Positions 1 through 8,612 of a stretch of 46,651 nt of DNA are shown here, one piece after another. Within the stretch, counting starts at the first letter, position 1; every line of letters begins with the position of its first letter. This DNA is from an uncultured Lachnospiraceae bacterium (lineage in GTDB: Bacteria > Bacillota > Clostridia > Lachnospirales > Lachnospiraceae). The stretch covers positions 1 to 46,651 of the forward strand of contig CATBDC010000027.1 of assembly GCA_949502235.1 (NCBI GenBank), read 5' to 3'. The translations under genes and the position numbers were made by a program. The notes under the pieces are model-generated. The model had not been told where the DNA came from. It worked only from the letters and a program-made list of their open reading frames with translations, and searched no databases.

Positions 1-574
1 ACAGGGTATCCTCCCCGTTAGCCAGGCTCTGGTCAAACCTCAGGGAACCTATTTTTTCTCTTTTCATAAGCTTTCCCCCGATTCCGGAAAGCCAGCTTAA
101 ATATTTACCGTGAAACCACTTTTCGGCTTCTCTCCCCTGTGCGCTTATCCGTCTGGGTCTTGTACCTTTTCCGTCACAGCCTTCTGGTATTTTTTCTATC
201 TTCTCCTCTGTAAGCCTTTTATAACCGCAGAATACCAGATCCGCCTTTTCCTCCTCTGCCAAAAGATACATTTCCTCAAGAAGCCTGGGGTGAATCACAT
301 CATCACTGTCAAGGAAAAAGACATATTCTCCTGATGCTAAGGAAAGTCCTTTGTTCCTTGCCGAAGAGACACCCTGGTTCTCCTGGCAGATCAGCCGTAT
401 CCTGCTGTCCGCAAGGCTCATCCTCCTGCAGATTTGCGGCCCTGCGTCCGCAGAGCCATCGTCAACCACAAGAATTTCAAGCTCCTCCATAGTCTGGCCG
501 AGTACAGATTCAAGGCACTGGCTGATAAACCTTTCCGAGTTGTACATAGGAATAATAACTGATATTTTCTTCAT
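1..574 (-). CDS. Glycosyltransferase family 2, 3' end beyond window
   Basis: About 191 residues are visible; the C-terminus lies outside the left edge. The N-terminus begins MKKISVIIPMYNSERFISQC, the standard GT-A fold opening, followed by VVDDGS and FLDSDD, the nucleotide-sugar and metal-binding aspartates of GT2 enzymes. The start at 574 is preceded by an AAGGGAACG ribosome binding site. It probably transfers a sugar from a nucleotide donor during surface-polysaccharide assembly at the cytoplasmic face of the membrane. It diverges from the DUF4832-type gene at 643, with 68 bases between the starts. Donor and acceptor cannot be told from the sequence. Confidence 0.88.
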   Translation of the reverse strand, partial: MKKISVIIPMYNSERFISQCLESVLGQTMEELEILVVDDGSADAGPQICRRMSLADSRIRLICQENQGVSSARNKGLSLASGEYVFFLDSDDVIHPRLLEEMYLLAEEEKADLVFCGYKRLTEEKIEKIPEGCDGKGTRPRRISAQGREAEKWFHGKYLSWLSGIGGKLMKREKIGSLRFDQSLANGEDTL

Positions 575-627
575 ATTCGTTCCCTTCATAAGATCATTTC
601 ATGATAGCTTTCCTGTCTGAAAGATGT

Positions 628-643
628 TATACTATAATTGCTA
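628..643 (+). promoter_or_regulatory. -10-like boxes abutting a start codon
   Basis: TATACT (628-633) and TATAAT (633-638) overlap, and the ATG of the downstream gene is at 643. No Shine-Dalgarno sequence precedes that ATG. A transcript from these boxes would start at or within a few bases of the ATG, implying a leaderless or nearly leaderless mRNA. No convincing -35 box was seen, so this is tentative. Confidence 0.35.
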
Positions 644-2064
644 TGAAAATCAAAAAACTTTTTTTCACTATTTCCTTTACAATTTGTATCTGCCTGATTG
701 CAGCCGTGTTATTTTTGTTCCCCTTGTTACGCTTTGCAGGCTATTGCCCAGATCCCTGCCCGGAATCTGCAGATGAATTAGACAACCCTTATATCGGCTG
801 GTATCAGATTAGGAGATACGAGCTTTCGGATACTGTTGCCTTTGATCTGGCACAGGTCAGTGAGCTTAACTCTGCGTCTGGCATGATTCTTCTGGAAATC
901 AACCTGAAAAACTATGCCGGCGGCCCAATAAGTGACAAGGGGCTTCTGCTTCTTGAAGAGCTTTTGGAAAGCTTCCGGTCTTCAGGCAGACAGCTAATAA
1001 TACGATTTCTCTACGACTGGGCCGGGGATGCATCCTCTACAGAGCCTAAAGATATTTCCATTATTCAGGGACACATGTCACAGACATCGGAAATTGTGAA
1101 CCAGTATTCTGACTGCGTGTATATCCTGCAGGGAATTTTTATCGGCTCATGGGGTGAAATGCACGGCTCGCGCTACGCAAATACAGAGGATATGCTTACC
1201 TTAATCCATCATCTGTCCTCTGTTACGGATCCTGAAATTTTTCTCGCCGTGCGCACCCCCTGGCAGTGGCGCCTTCTTTCGGGCTCCCCCTGGCCCCTGG
1301 ATGAAGCCGGGGCTTCTGACAGCTCCCTGGCCTCAAGGCTTGGACTCTTTAATGACGGCATGCTGGGATCTGATACAGATCTAAATACCTATGCCTCTGC
1401 TTCTTCCACTGTTTCAGATTCACCTTATGAGAAAAAAAGCCGTCAGGATGAGATTGCTTTCCAAAACCTTTTATGCAGCTATGTACCAAACGGGGGAGAG
1501 GTGGTCCTCCCCAATCCCTTTAATGATTTTACTTCTGCCTTAAAGGATCTTTCCGATACCCATGTATCTTATCTGAACCAGGACTATGATAAAGCCGTGC
1601 TGGATAAATGGCAGGCGGAAAGCTTCCATGGCAGCGGTCCCTTTCAGGGGATGAACGGTCTTGACTATATCTCCAGGCACCTGGGCTACCGGTATGTACT
1701 GCGGTCCTCAGAATGTACTGCCGGCCTTCCCTGGAAAAACAGGGCCGGGTTTTCTGTCACACTGGAGAATGTAGGCTTCTCTGGCTCCTACCGTCCTTTT
1801 GAGCTTTCCCTGACCTTAAGGGAGACCTCCACAGACAGGATATTCCAGATTCCCTTTGATGACCCCCGCCTTCCGGCACCCGGGGAAACCATAGAGCTGA
1901 AAGCCTCTGTACCAATACGCGATTACGCTACGGGAACCTATGAGGTCCGTCTTAAAATCAGTGATCCCGTATCAAAGGCTTTTGTCTTTCTGGCAAATGA
2001 GGGGGCGCAGGACGATCAGGGCTTTGTTATGGGAGAATTAACACTGGGTATATTCCCCCAGTAA
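643..2064 (+). CDS. DUF4832/DUF4874-type protein with N-terminal membrane anchor
   Basis: A 473-residue protein beginning MKIKKLFFTISFT, with one hydrophobic segment (residues ~5-32) that looks like a signal anchor, so the rest is likely extracytoplasmic. The start at 643 is preferred over 601 because it places the hydrophobic segment right after a short basic tail. The body resembles DUF4874 (barrel-like N-terminal part) plus DUF4832 (beta-rich C-terminal part). Conserved blocks include GWYQIRRYEL, QGIFIGSWGEMHGS (residues ~163-176), FLAVRTP, LFNDGMLGSDTDL and PNGGE. The acidic and aromatic residues in these blocks suggest a glycoside-hydrolase-like site, but no activity is established. It is a paralogue of the gene at 2038-3366 and converges on it with a 27-base 3' overlap. 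Confidence 0.8.
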   Translation: MKIKKLFFTISFTICICLIAAVLFLFPLLRFAGYCPDPCPESADELDNPYIGWYQIRRYELSDTVAFDLAQVSELNSASGMILLEINLKNYAGGPISDKGLLLLEELLESFRSSGRQLIIRFLYDWAGDASSTEPKDISIIQGHMSQTSEIVNQYSDCVYILQGIFIGSWGEMHGSRYANTEDMLTLIHHLSSVTDPEIFLAVRTPWQWRLLSGSPWPLDEAGASDSSLASRLGLFNDGMLGSDTDLNTYASASSTVSDSPYEKKSRQDEIAFQNLLCSYVPNGGEVVLPNPFNDFTSALKDLSDTHVSYLNQDYDKAVLDKWQAESFHGSGPFQGMNGLDYISRHLGYRYVLRSSECTAGLPWKNRAGFSVTLENVGFSGSYRPFELSLTLRETSTDRIFQIPFDDPRLPAPGETIELKASVPIRDYATGTYEVRLKISDPVSKAFVFLANEGAQDDQGFVMGELTLGIFPQ

Positions 2065-3366
2065 CACCCTGTCTTCTTCCCCCTGGTTGGCAAACCTTAA
2101 GGGCCTTTTGTCTGACTTCCTCTTAAGTTCGAGAAAAAGCCTGCAGCACTTGCTGTCTTCTCTCATTTTTGGCAATGCCGCCTGTATCTGCGTATATCTT
2201 CCGCATCTCCACAAGCAGGCGTCTGCCTCCAGCCGCTGTCTGCTCCTTTCTCCTTTTTCATCCTCTTCCGCAAGAAAACAGTCCGCTGGCTCCAGCAGAT
2301 TTGAAAAGCCTGTATTTTCTATGGAAATCCGAAGCAGCCCCCTATCGGTCAATTCAGCGTCCCGGACAACAAACCGGTATCCCAGACGGCCTCCGATATA
2401 GTCATAGCCGCTTAAGCCCTTCCAGCACCCCTCCTCTTTTATGATTTCCCTTTTCCAGCCCTCAAGCCTCTCTGGCTGGTAAATACTGTTAAGATAAGAA
2501 AGATGCATTTTACCCATAACCTCTGCCGCCTGCCCGTATCCGCCAAGCTCTAAGCCCTCAAGGGCCTCTCCTCCGTTAGGCGACAGCCCTGCATGAATGT
2601 CCTGCCACATAAGCTCATCTGCGGGGCGCCATTTTTCTGATGCTTTGGCTTCTCCCATAGAGAGCGCCCCATAGGTTCCAAGGTCTGTAGAGGAACCGAA
2701 AATACCGTCATTAAAAAGGGCAAGCCTGTCTCTAAGCTTCCCTTCTGTTCCGAAAGCCTCCTCAATCATCCGCCTTAAGGCCGGAGTCCGCACCGCAAGA
2801 TAGCACCTACCTTCCGTGACCTCATACAGGGTATGAACCAGTTCGCAGACGGCCTCTCTGCCAAGAAATCCGGATCCGTGCATCTCTCCCCAGCTTCCCA
2901 CAAAAATTCCCTGAATGACCAGAATATCTCCTGCAAATTCTCTAAGTATACTTCCAAGCTGCTCCATATGCCTTTTTACAAGAGAAATGTCTGATGGCTC
3001 ATGGACGGCGCCCCTTCCTTTTGTATCATAGGCGATCCTTAGAATCATCTGCTTATCTTTTTCACGGAAAAACTTAAAGATCTCTCCTATATGAAGGAGA
3101 GCTGTCCCCGAAAGCTCATGTGTACGGAACTCTCCTATATCGATCAGAACCAGCGCAAGCTTCTCTTTTTTGCAGGCCTCGTCAAGCCAGACCTCATTCT
3201 CCACAGGCATGCCTTCCTTCCGGGGCTCTGCCGTAAATGTATAGATATGATACCAGCCGCAGCCAGGATTATACAGAAGCCCGCCCTTCTCCTTAAAATG
3301 AGCTTTCCTAAATTTTCCCGATCCTTTAGATTTTATCCGCACTCCTAAGCCCCACCTCCGCATCAA
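2038..3366 (-). CDS. DUF4832/DUF4874-type protein, no obvious signal
   Basis: Up to 442 residues, paralogous to the convergent gene at 643-2064. The two share GWY near the N-terminus, QGIFVGSWGEMHGS (residues ~152-165), YLAVRTP, LFNDGIFGSSTDL, PNGGEAL, DYIGGRLGYRFV and a C-terminal FANQG. Unlike its partner it has no hydrophobic N-terminal segment. The nominal start overlaps the upstream GT2 gene by 41 bases; a GTG at 3342, preceded by GGAGG, is an alternative that removes eight residues and reduces the overlap. It appears to be the last gene of the long minus-strand glycan operon, so a role in glycan processing is inferred from context. If it is cytoplasmic, its substrate must be an intracellular precursor. 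Confidence 0.78.
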   Translation of the reverse strand: MMRRWGLGVRIKSKGSGKFRKAHFKEKGGLLYNPGCGWYHIYTFTAEPRKEGMPVENEVWLDEACKKEKLALVLIDIGEFRTHELSGTALLHIGEIFKFFREKDKQMILRIAYDTKGRGAVHEPSDISLVKRHMEQLGSILREFAGDILVIQGIFVGSWGEMHGSGFLGREAVCELVHTLYEVTEGRCYLAVRTPALRRMIEEAFGTEGKLRDRLALFNDGIFGSSTDLGTYGALSMGEAKASEKWRPADELMWQDIHAGLSPNGGEALEGLELGGYGQAAEVMGKMHLSYLNSIYQPERLEGWKREIIKEEGCWKGLSGYDYIGGRLGYRFVVRDAELTDRGLLRISIENTGFSNLLEPADCFLAEEDEKGERSRQRLEADACLWRCGRYTQIQAALPKMREDSKCCRLFLELKRKSDKRPLRFANQGEEDRVLLGEYTQC

Positions 3367-4105
3367 TCTTTAGAACCTTGATTCTGAATAATACAATCAG
3401 CACGCTGTACATTACCCGCAGCATATACCAGAAAGGCTTAAGCCCGGAATGCATACTTTTCCCTTCCGTTCTTGCATGCATCACCGCGGGGATCTCCACA
3501 ACGCGGAACTTGGCCAGCATCATCAGGATAATCATGTTGGCATCCGGATATTTATCGTCAAAGTGGTTATATTTGGAATAATATAAAAATGCCTTTCTGC
3601 TTAAGCCCTGAAGCCCGGTAGTAGGATCCGCAATTTTATTTCCCGTTGTCATGCGGATCAGAAAACGGAACATGGAATAAACTATCTTCTTCGGCAGGGA
3701 AATGGGAAAGTCCGCGCTTTCCTCCATAAACCTTGCCCCCAACACAATATCCGGGCACCTTCCCCCGCTGTCTGGCTCCTTAAGCTTTTTGTAAATAGCA
3801 GGGATATTACACACATCATGCTGGCCGTCCCCGTCCATCTGGATCACATATTGATATCCTCTTCTTACGGCGTACTTATATCCGGTCTGGAGAGCACAGC
3901 CATAGCCCATATTAAAGAGCTGGGAAAGCATAGGATAATTCATTTCCTTTACGATCCAGTTGGTAGAATCCGTGGAAGCGTCATTTACAACAAGAATATC
4001 TACACAATCCTTCATATTAAGCTGCTCTAGCTGTGTCAGCGTCCTCCTGATATTATTCCCTTCATTATAAGCCGGTATAATGATCAGCACCTCTTTTTTC
4101 TCCAT
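3326..4105 (-). CDS. Glycosyltransferase family 2, polyprenyl-phosphate sugar synthase-like
   Basis: 259 residues opening MEKKEVLIIIPAYNEGNNIR, then ILVVNDASTDST and QMDGDGQHD, giving the paired aspartates of a DPM1-like GT-A enzyme. FNMGYGCALQTGYKYA and DPTTGLQGLSRKAF are typical of dolichyl- or undecaprenyl-phosphate hexose synthases. It lacks the two C-terminal transmembrane helices of ArnC/GtrB-type enzymes; only a weakly hydrophobic stretch near residues 225-245 is present. Its ATG shares a base with the stop codon of the preceding GT4 (TAATG), implying translational coupling. It probably loads a sugar onto a lipid carrier for surface-glycan assembly. The sugar is unknown. Confidence 0.9.
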   Translation of the reverse strand: MEKKEVLIIIPAYNEGNNIRRTLTQLEQLNMKDCVDILVVNDASTDSTNWIVKEMNYPMLSQLFNMGYGCALQTGYKYAVRRGYQYVIQMDGDGQHDVCNIPAIYKKLKEPDSGGRCPDIVLGARFMEESADFPISLPKKIVYSMFRFLIRMTTGNKIADPTTGLQGLSRKAFLYYSKYNHFDDKYPDANMIILMMLAKFRVVEIPAVMHARTEGKSMHSGLKPFWYMLRVMYSVLIVLFRIKVLKIDAEVGLRSADKI

Positions 4106-5331
4106 TATCCTGCCTCCTCCTCTAAAAGCCTGAGAAGCTTTCCTATATCTTCTGCCTGATCCGTTATCTTTTGAGACGCGGCCTTCTTCATTCTCATCCT
4201 CTTTTCTTCGTCCAAAAGAAGCTCTTTAATGCTGGCCGCGATTCTTTCCGGAGTAAGAGGGCAGAGAATCCCGTCTTCTCCATTTATAATCTGCTCCCTG
4301 TTGCCGCTTGTATCAGAGGCAATCACCGCACAGCCCAGTGTCTGGGCCTCCTGAATGGCAATGCTCTTACCCTCAAATCTGGTTGCATGAACATACAGAT
4401 CCGTCTGGACATAATAGGGAAAAGGATTTGCCGCTGCCCCGGGAAGAAGGAAATCCTCCTCAAGCCCCGCGGCCGCGATTTTCTTCTCCAGCATGCGCCG
4501 TTTCTCTCCCTCTCCCAGCACATACCACCGGGCCAGAATCCCTTCCTCCTTAAGGAGCTTCATGGCATCTATGGCAATATCATAGGCCTTCTGGTATGTA
4601 AGCCTTCCCACTGTCAGAATCCTGGCGCCCTTATAGCTGTCCTGAAAGCCTCCCTTTTCTTTCGCCCGCTTCTTTATCATTTCCTGGTTAATCAGGTTGT
4701 GAAAAATATCCGTCTTATGGGCATACTCCGGGTAAACACAAAGAAAATGCTCCTTCACCTCGCGGGAAACCGTAAAGATCCGGTCAAATGCCTCCCAGCA
4801 GCCCCCATCCATCTCTCTTGTATATCCTGCGCTTTCATAATCAATATGTATAAATCCACATTTCTTTTCTGCATTCACATGATCCGCCACATAGTAAGCA
4901 GAAGCCCCTTCCAGATACGCAACAGCCAGATCAAACACATCCGGAAAGCGCTCCCCGCCGTCAGAGAGCATCCGCCATAAAAGCTTCTCCGGCCAGACCT
5001 TCCCATTCCTTTTCATGGACACAAAGTTCTGCATGATACCTTTAAGCTTCCTTAGGTATCCCCCGTTTCTTGCAAAGGCAGAGATTATGGTTCCCGCCAT
5101 GGCCCGTTTTCCTTTTCCTGTCATCACAGACTGGCCGTCAAACCGGGTATTTAAAAGCTTTACATGGGACGGAAGCTCTCCTATCATCTCTCCCTGTCCC
5201 ATAATTACATAAAGGAAAAGCTCATATTCCCTGCCCTCAAGCCTTCTTAGAAGCTCCATAAGAGCCGTTTCCGCACCTGCCCGCCCTAATGTATTAACGA
5301 CAAACAGTATCTTTTTCCTTTTCTCTTTCAT
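4105..5331 (-). CDS. Glycosyltransferase family 4
   Basis: About 408 residues. The start at 5331 (MKEKRKKILFVVNTLGRAGA) follows a GGAGG and is preferred over an in-frame ATG at 5370 inside the DUF2304 gene. A GT-B fold is indicated by the N-terminal GRAGAE loop, the mid-protein ILTVGRLTYQKAYDIAIDA stretch (start of the donor-binding domain) and the C-terminal FEGKSIAIQEAQTLG, which carries the EX7E-type glutamates. It likely adds one sugar in a retaining reaction at the cytoplasmic membrane face. It overlaps the upstream DUF2304 gene by 38 bases and abuts the downstream GT2, so the three form one translationally linked unit after pelG. Confidence 0.9.
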   Translation of the reverse strand: MKEKRKKILFVVNTLGRAGAETALMELLRRLEGREYELFLYVIMGQGEMIGELPSHVKLLNTRFDGQSVMTGKGKRAMAGTIISAFARNGGYLRKLKGIMQNFVSMKRNGKVWPEKLLWRMLSDGGERFPDVFDLAVAYLEGASAYYVADHVNAEKKCGFIHIDYESAGYTREMDGGCWEAFDRIFTVSREVKEHFLCVYPEYAHKTDIFHNLINQEMIKKRAKEKGGFQDSYKGARILTVGRLTYQKAYDIAIDAMKLLKEEGILARWYVLGEGEKRRMLEKKIAAAGLEEDFLLPGAAANPFPYYVQTDLYVHATRFEGKSIAIQEAQTLGCAVIASDTSGNREQIINGEDGILCPLTPERIAASIKELLLDEEKRMRMKKAASQKITDQAEDIGKLLRLLEEEAG

Positions 5332-5707
5332 CCTTTTCCTCCACAATCTGCCCAAGCCTTTCCAGTTCATGCATCATCCTCTCATTTTCCTGGTTAAGCA
5401 TGGTTATATGCATGGCCATCTCCCGGGTTTTTAGAAGAAGCTGTGAAATCATTACGCTGGAGCGGACCTCCTCTACCAGGAAAATAGCGCCTACGCCAAA
5501 AAATGCAAGACCTGTTCCCGTTGCCAGACGGTTTGTCCAGTCCGAAAACACCGGGACGATACCGATAAGAATCAGTACAATCCCCAAAAGCTCCCACATA
5601 ACCGTATAATTTACCGTAATCTTTTTATAGGAATGCATCAGAAAGCTGACAACCATAAGTGTAATTCCCACCAAAGCAATGATAATTCTCATAGTACTGC
5701 TGCTCAT
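5294..5707 (-). CDS. DUF2304-family small membrane protein
   Basis: 137 residues with three hydrophobic helices (about 6-24, 34-53 and 62-82) followed by a charged, coiled-coil-prone tail rich in Glu and Arg. The pattern SYKKITVNYTVMWELLGIVL matches the DUF2304 family, small inner-membrane proteins commonly found beside polyprenyl-phosphate glycosyltransferases. It lies between pelG and a GT4/GT2 pair, where a role as membrane partner or scaffold for the GT2 is plausible but unproven. The 3' end overlaps the next gene. Biochemical function is not known. Confidence 0.8.
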   Translation of the reverse strand: MSSSTMRIIIALVGITLMVVSFLMHSYKKITVNYTVMWELLGIVLILIGIVPVFSDWTNRLATGTGLAFFGVGAIFLVEEVRSSVMISQLLLKTREMAMHITMLNQENERMMHELERLGQIVEEKDEREKEKDTVCR

Positions 5708-5710
5708 TTT

Positions 5711-7174
5711 CTACATCTCCCCGCTTTCTCTTTTTTCGTACCTGTCATAGATCTTCACTGGAGGCCTGGTGCCCATTCCCGGCTTTAAGAGGGATCCCTC
5801 ACAGAAAATGTGCGCATCCAGATGCTTCTCCATATACCGCAGGCGGAAGTATGCCGCCGTAAAGCCCGAAAAGGCTCCCATCACAACACCCAGCCCGTAC
5901 CACAGCTCCGGAAGCCTTGCAGCAAAAATACTTCCTAAAAATGTGACCACGCAGAAGGTAAGGGATGTAAGCGTTGCTCCGGCAAGATCATTGAAATAAT
6001 ACAAAAATATTATTTCCGAATACATCAGAAACACGATAAAATAGCCTGCGGTAAGACATGGGTAAATTCTAAGCGTCAGGCTTGAAAACCCAAAGCGCGG
6101 CAAAATCACCACGCACAAAAGATACGCCACTGCCGTTATGATAAACTGTATGCGCACCAGGCTTAAAAGCTCTGATGAAAGCTGGCGGAACATCTCTGAC
6201 TTGGCAATGTCAATATCTGCTCCTCTTCCTCCTATCACGGCCTCAGAATAATTCTTATATTTATCATGGAAATACATTTCTACCCTCGTAATAAAAATAA
6301 TGGTTGCGGATATATTCGTAAACATAGCAAGGCAGGTAGCCATATCATAGGGCTGGTTACAGACAAAGGTCTTTACAAGTACCATCCGCATGTCTGTCGT
6401 CCAGAATACAAAATTATGAATATAAAGCCCCAGTATGTAGCAGAAATTCGCCACAACAAGCTGCCAGTATTTTTTAAAATACCGGAGCACGGACTTGTAA
6501 CGGTTGCTGTTTTGCACAAAGTAGCGCTTTACAACAGCGATCTCCAGAAAAGCAATCAGATAAAAGCCTGTCATAAGAGCAAAAAGCATACTCTCCCTGA
6601 TTCCCCAGCCCAGGATAAAGCGAAGGAAAAGGGAAAAGAAAAACGCCCACACCATCCCGATTGTATAAAACAAGGATATTTTCTGGTATGCCTTTGCAAT
6701 AGACAGATAAATCATGGAATAAAAAACAAGCACAAGCGCAATATAACCGCAATATCCGGTAAACACATAAAAGACATCCACCCTGCCCACAAAATGCTCC
6801 CACAGGCAGAAGGGGATCCCCAGAAGGCTGCTAAGGGACAGGTTCATAAGAAGGCCAAGGTAATAGCAGGGCCGGATATCCTGATATCTCTCCTCATAAA
6901 TAACGTCTGACATGTATTTTGACAGAACAGAATTAAAGGGCGCACAGGTTAGGAGTGAAAAAATAAATATATAAAGCACTGTACAGGAAAATAATTCTCT
7001 TTCCACAATCCCGAGGCTGGAAAACTCAAGGAAATGCCCCATGAAAAGGATATTAAAGATGATCACAAACATGGGCGTTACCGTAGACATGGAGCTGTAC
7101 CCAAAACCGATAAGATAGGTTGTGATCGTACTCTTTTCAAATATCTTTGTTAGCTTTGTACCTATACCTGCCAT
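5711..7174 (-). CDS. pelG: PelG-like polysaccharide transporter
   Basis: 487 residues with roughly twelve hydrophobic helices, and the N-terminal stretch TYLIGFGYSSMSTVTPMF typical of PelG, a member of the MOP/oligosaccharide flippase superfamily. PelG works with the glycosyltransferase PelF to move Pel polymer across the cytoplasmic membrane. The gene starts four bases after pelF ends, consistent with co-translation. The C-terminal tail is basic and probably cytoplasmic. Length agrees with known PelG proteins. Assignment is strengthened by the adjacent PelF and the upstream PelD/PelE-like genes. Confidence 0.92.
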   Translation of the reverse strand: MAGIGTKLTKIFEKSTITTYLIGFGYSSMSTVTPMFVIIFNILFMGHFLEFSSLGIVERELFSCTVLYIFIFSLLTCAPFNSVLSKYMSDVIYEERYQDIRPCYYLGLLMNLSLSSLLGIPFCLWEHFVGRVDVFYVFTGYCGYIALVLVFYSMIYLSIAKAYQKISLFYTIGMVWAFFFSLFLRFILGWGIRESMLFALMTGFYLIAFLEIAVVKRYFVQNSNRYKSVLRYFKKYWQLVVANFCYILGLYIHNFVFWTTDMRMVLVKTFVCNQPYDMATCLAMFTNISATIIFITRVEMYFHDKYKNYSEAVIGGRGADIDIAKSEMFRQLSSELLSLVRIQFIITAVAYLLCVVILPRFGFSSLTLRIYPCLTAGYFIVFLMYSEIIFLYYFNDLAGATLTSLTFCVVTFLGSIFAARLPELWYGLGVVMGAFSGFTAAYFRLRYMEKHLDAHIFCEGSLLKPGMGTRPPVKIYDRYEKRESGEM

Positions 7175-7178
7175 CTTT

Positions 7179-8609
7179 TTATTCCTCCCAGCTTAACCCT
7201 ATACTGTCCGAAAAATCCTTATAGATCCTCCGGTAGGTTTTCCGCATGTGCTCAATTCTGTAGCCGGCCATCACCCGCTTATAGCCGTTTTCTCCCATTT
7301 CAAGGCGTAAGGGCCTGTTGCGGGCCAGATCCACCATGGCCTGTGCGATCTCCTCCACACTCATAATATGTGTAATAATTCCCGCCTCTCCGAAATCATC
7401 GCTTTCTCCGAAAACCAGCCCCCGGCAGTTTCCCACATCCGTAGCAATCACGGGCTTATGGGCCGCATAACTCTCGAGGATGGTAAGGGGCTGCCCCTCG
7501 CTTAGGCTGGTGAGAATCGTCATATCCATCCTGCCCAGATAATCCCTGATATCAATTCTCCCTGTAAACACCACATCCTTAAGCCCCAGTGCCTCCACCT
7601 GTTCGAAACATTCCCTGGCATATTCCTCGTCCTCGTCCATAGGCCCCATAATCCACAGCTTTATCCCCGGCTCCCTTTCTTTCGCAAAGCTGAAGGCCTG
7701 AATCATGGTTTTTACATCCTTAATAGGCGTTACACGCAGTACAGCGCCGATGTTGACCATTCCCTCGTCCTCCTCCTTCTTTCCTGGAAGGTTCTTAAGC
7801 CTGTCTACATCTACCCCGTTAGGGGTTACCATGGTCTTTTCTTCCGGACAGCCAAGCTCAATCTGAAGCTCTCTTGCATATTCATAGAGGCTGGTTACAA
7901 TATCTGCCTTCTCATAAGCAAGCTTTGACATTTTTCTGAACTGCTCAATCCAGATATTCTTATAGACTCCCTGGACCCACTCTGCCCTAAGAAGCTCCTC
8001 CTCCCGCTCCCTCGTATAGATTCCGTGCTCCGAAATCATCAGCCGGCTGCCATACATGACCTTTGCCATGCTCCCTAATACTCCCGCATACCCGGTTGAG
8101 AGGCAGTGGTACAGATCCGCCTTCGGAAGCTCCATCTTAAGAGCAAAAAGAAGGGGCAGATACACAGAGCGCATTGTCCACAGAAAGTCTGAAAAAACAA
8201 GCTGGCTGTAATTCATGTCATAATATTCCCGCACAATGTTAAGGAAATCCTCTCCCATCAGAAGCCTGTCAAGGGAAACCGGAGTGTCCTGAAACAGCCT
8301 GAAAACTGCTTCCCACTCTATGCGCCGTCCCCGCACCAGACTCCGAAAGGCCTGATACTGCGATTTATTAAGCTTAAGCTTTTTTTGTCCCTTTTTATTC
8401 CAGTCAACATCCTCCAAGTAAAGCTCATGAACCTCTGTTACATTCTCCGGAAGCTCATAGGTAAACCTTCTGCTTAGGGAGCGATTGCTTATAATAGCTA
8501 AAATCACAAATTCAAGCTTCGGAAAAGACTTAATCAGGCCGTGCACCCAGCTTGACACACCGCCTGCTATATATGGATAGCATCCTTCTACTACCAGACA
8601 AACCCTCAC
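7179..8609 (-). CDS. pelF: PelF-like GT4 glycosyltransferase
   Basis: 476 residues. The N-terminus MRVCLVVEGCYPYIAGGVSS followed by WVHGLI is diagnostic for PelF, the cytosolic UDP-sugar-dependent glycosyltransferase that polymerises Pel. VTPNGVDVDRL marks the linker into the donor domain, and SEGQPLTILESYAA (residues ~368-381) carries the EX7E glutamates. It lies three bases after the DUF2194 gene and four bases before pelG. In characterised systems PelF needs PelD/PelE bound to c-di-GMP for activity; all those partners are encoded upstream here. Confidence in family is very high; the exact sugar is inferred from the family (GalNAc/GlcNAc). Confidence 0.94.
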   Translation of the reverse strand: MRVCLVVEGCYPYIAGGVSSWVHGLIKSFPKLEFVILAIISNRSLSRRFTYELPENVTEVHELYLEDVDWNKKGQKKLKLNKSQYQAFRSLVRGRRIEWEAVFRLFQDTPVSLDRLLMGEDFLNIVREYYDMNYSQLVFSDFLWTMRSVYLPLLFALKMELPKADLYHCLSTGYAGVLGSMAKVMYGSRLMISEHGIYTREREEELLRAEWVQGVYKNIWIEQFRKMSKLAYEKADIVTSLYEYARELQIELGCPEEKTMVTPNGVDVDRLKNLPGKKEEDEGMVNIGAVLRVTPIKDVKTMIQAFSFAKEREPGIKLWIMGPMDEDEEYARECFEQVEALGLKDVVFTGRIDIRDYLGRMDMTILTSLSEGQPLTILESYAAHKPVIATDVGNCRGLVFGESDDFGEAGIITHIMSVEEIAQAMVDLARNRPLRLEMGENGYKRVMAGYRIEHMRKTYRRIYKDFSDSIGLSWEE

Positions 8610-8612
8610 CTT

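Noticed and set aside
601-642. In-frame ATG upstream of the anchored DUF4832 gene
   Set aside because: It lies before the -10-like boxes and would place polar residues before the signal anchor; no ribosome binding site is present.
4171-4980. 269-codon plus-strand frame
   Set aside because: It is antisense to the GT4 gene, which has clear family motifs and tight neighbours.
6266-6910. 214-codon plus-strand frame
   Set aside because: It is antisense to pelG, has no ribosome binding site and a composition that mirrors a membrane gene on the other strand.
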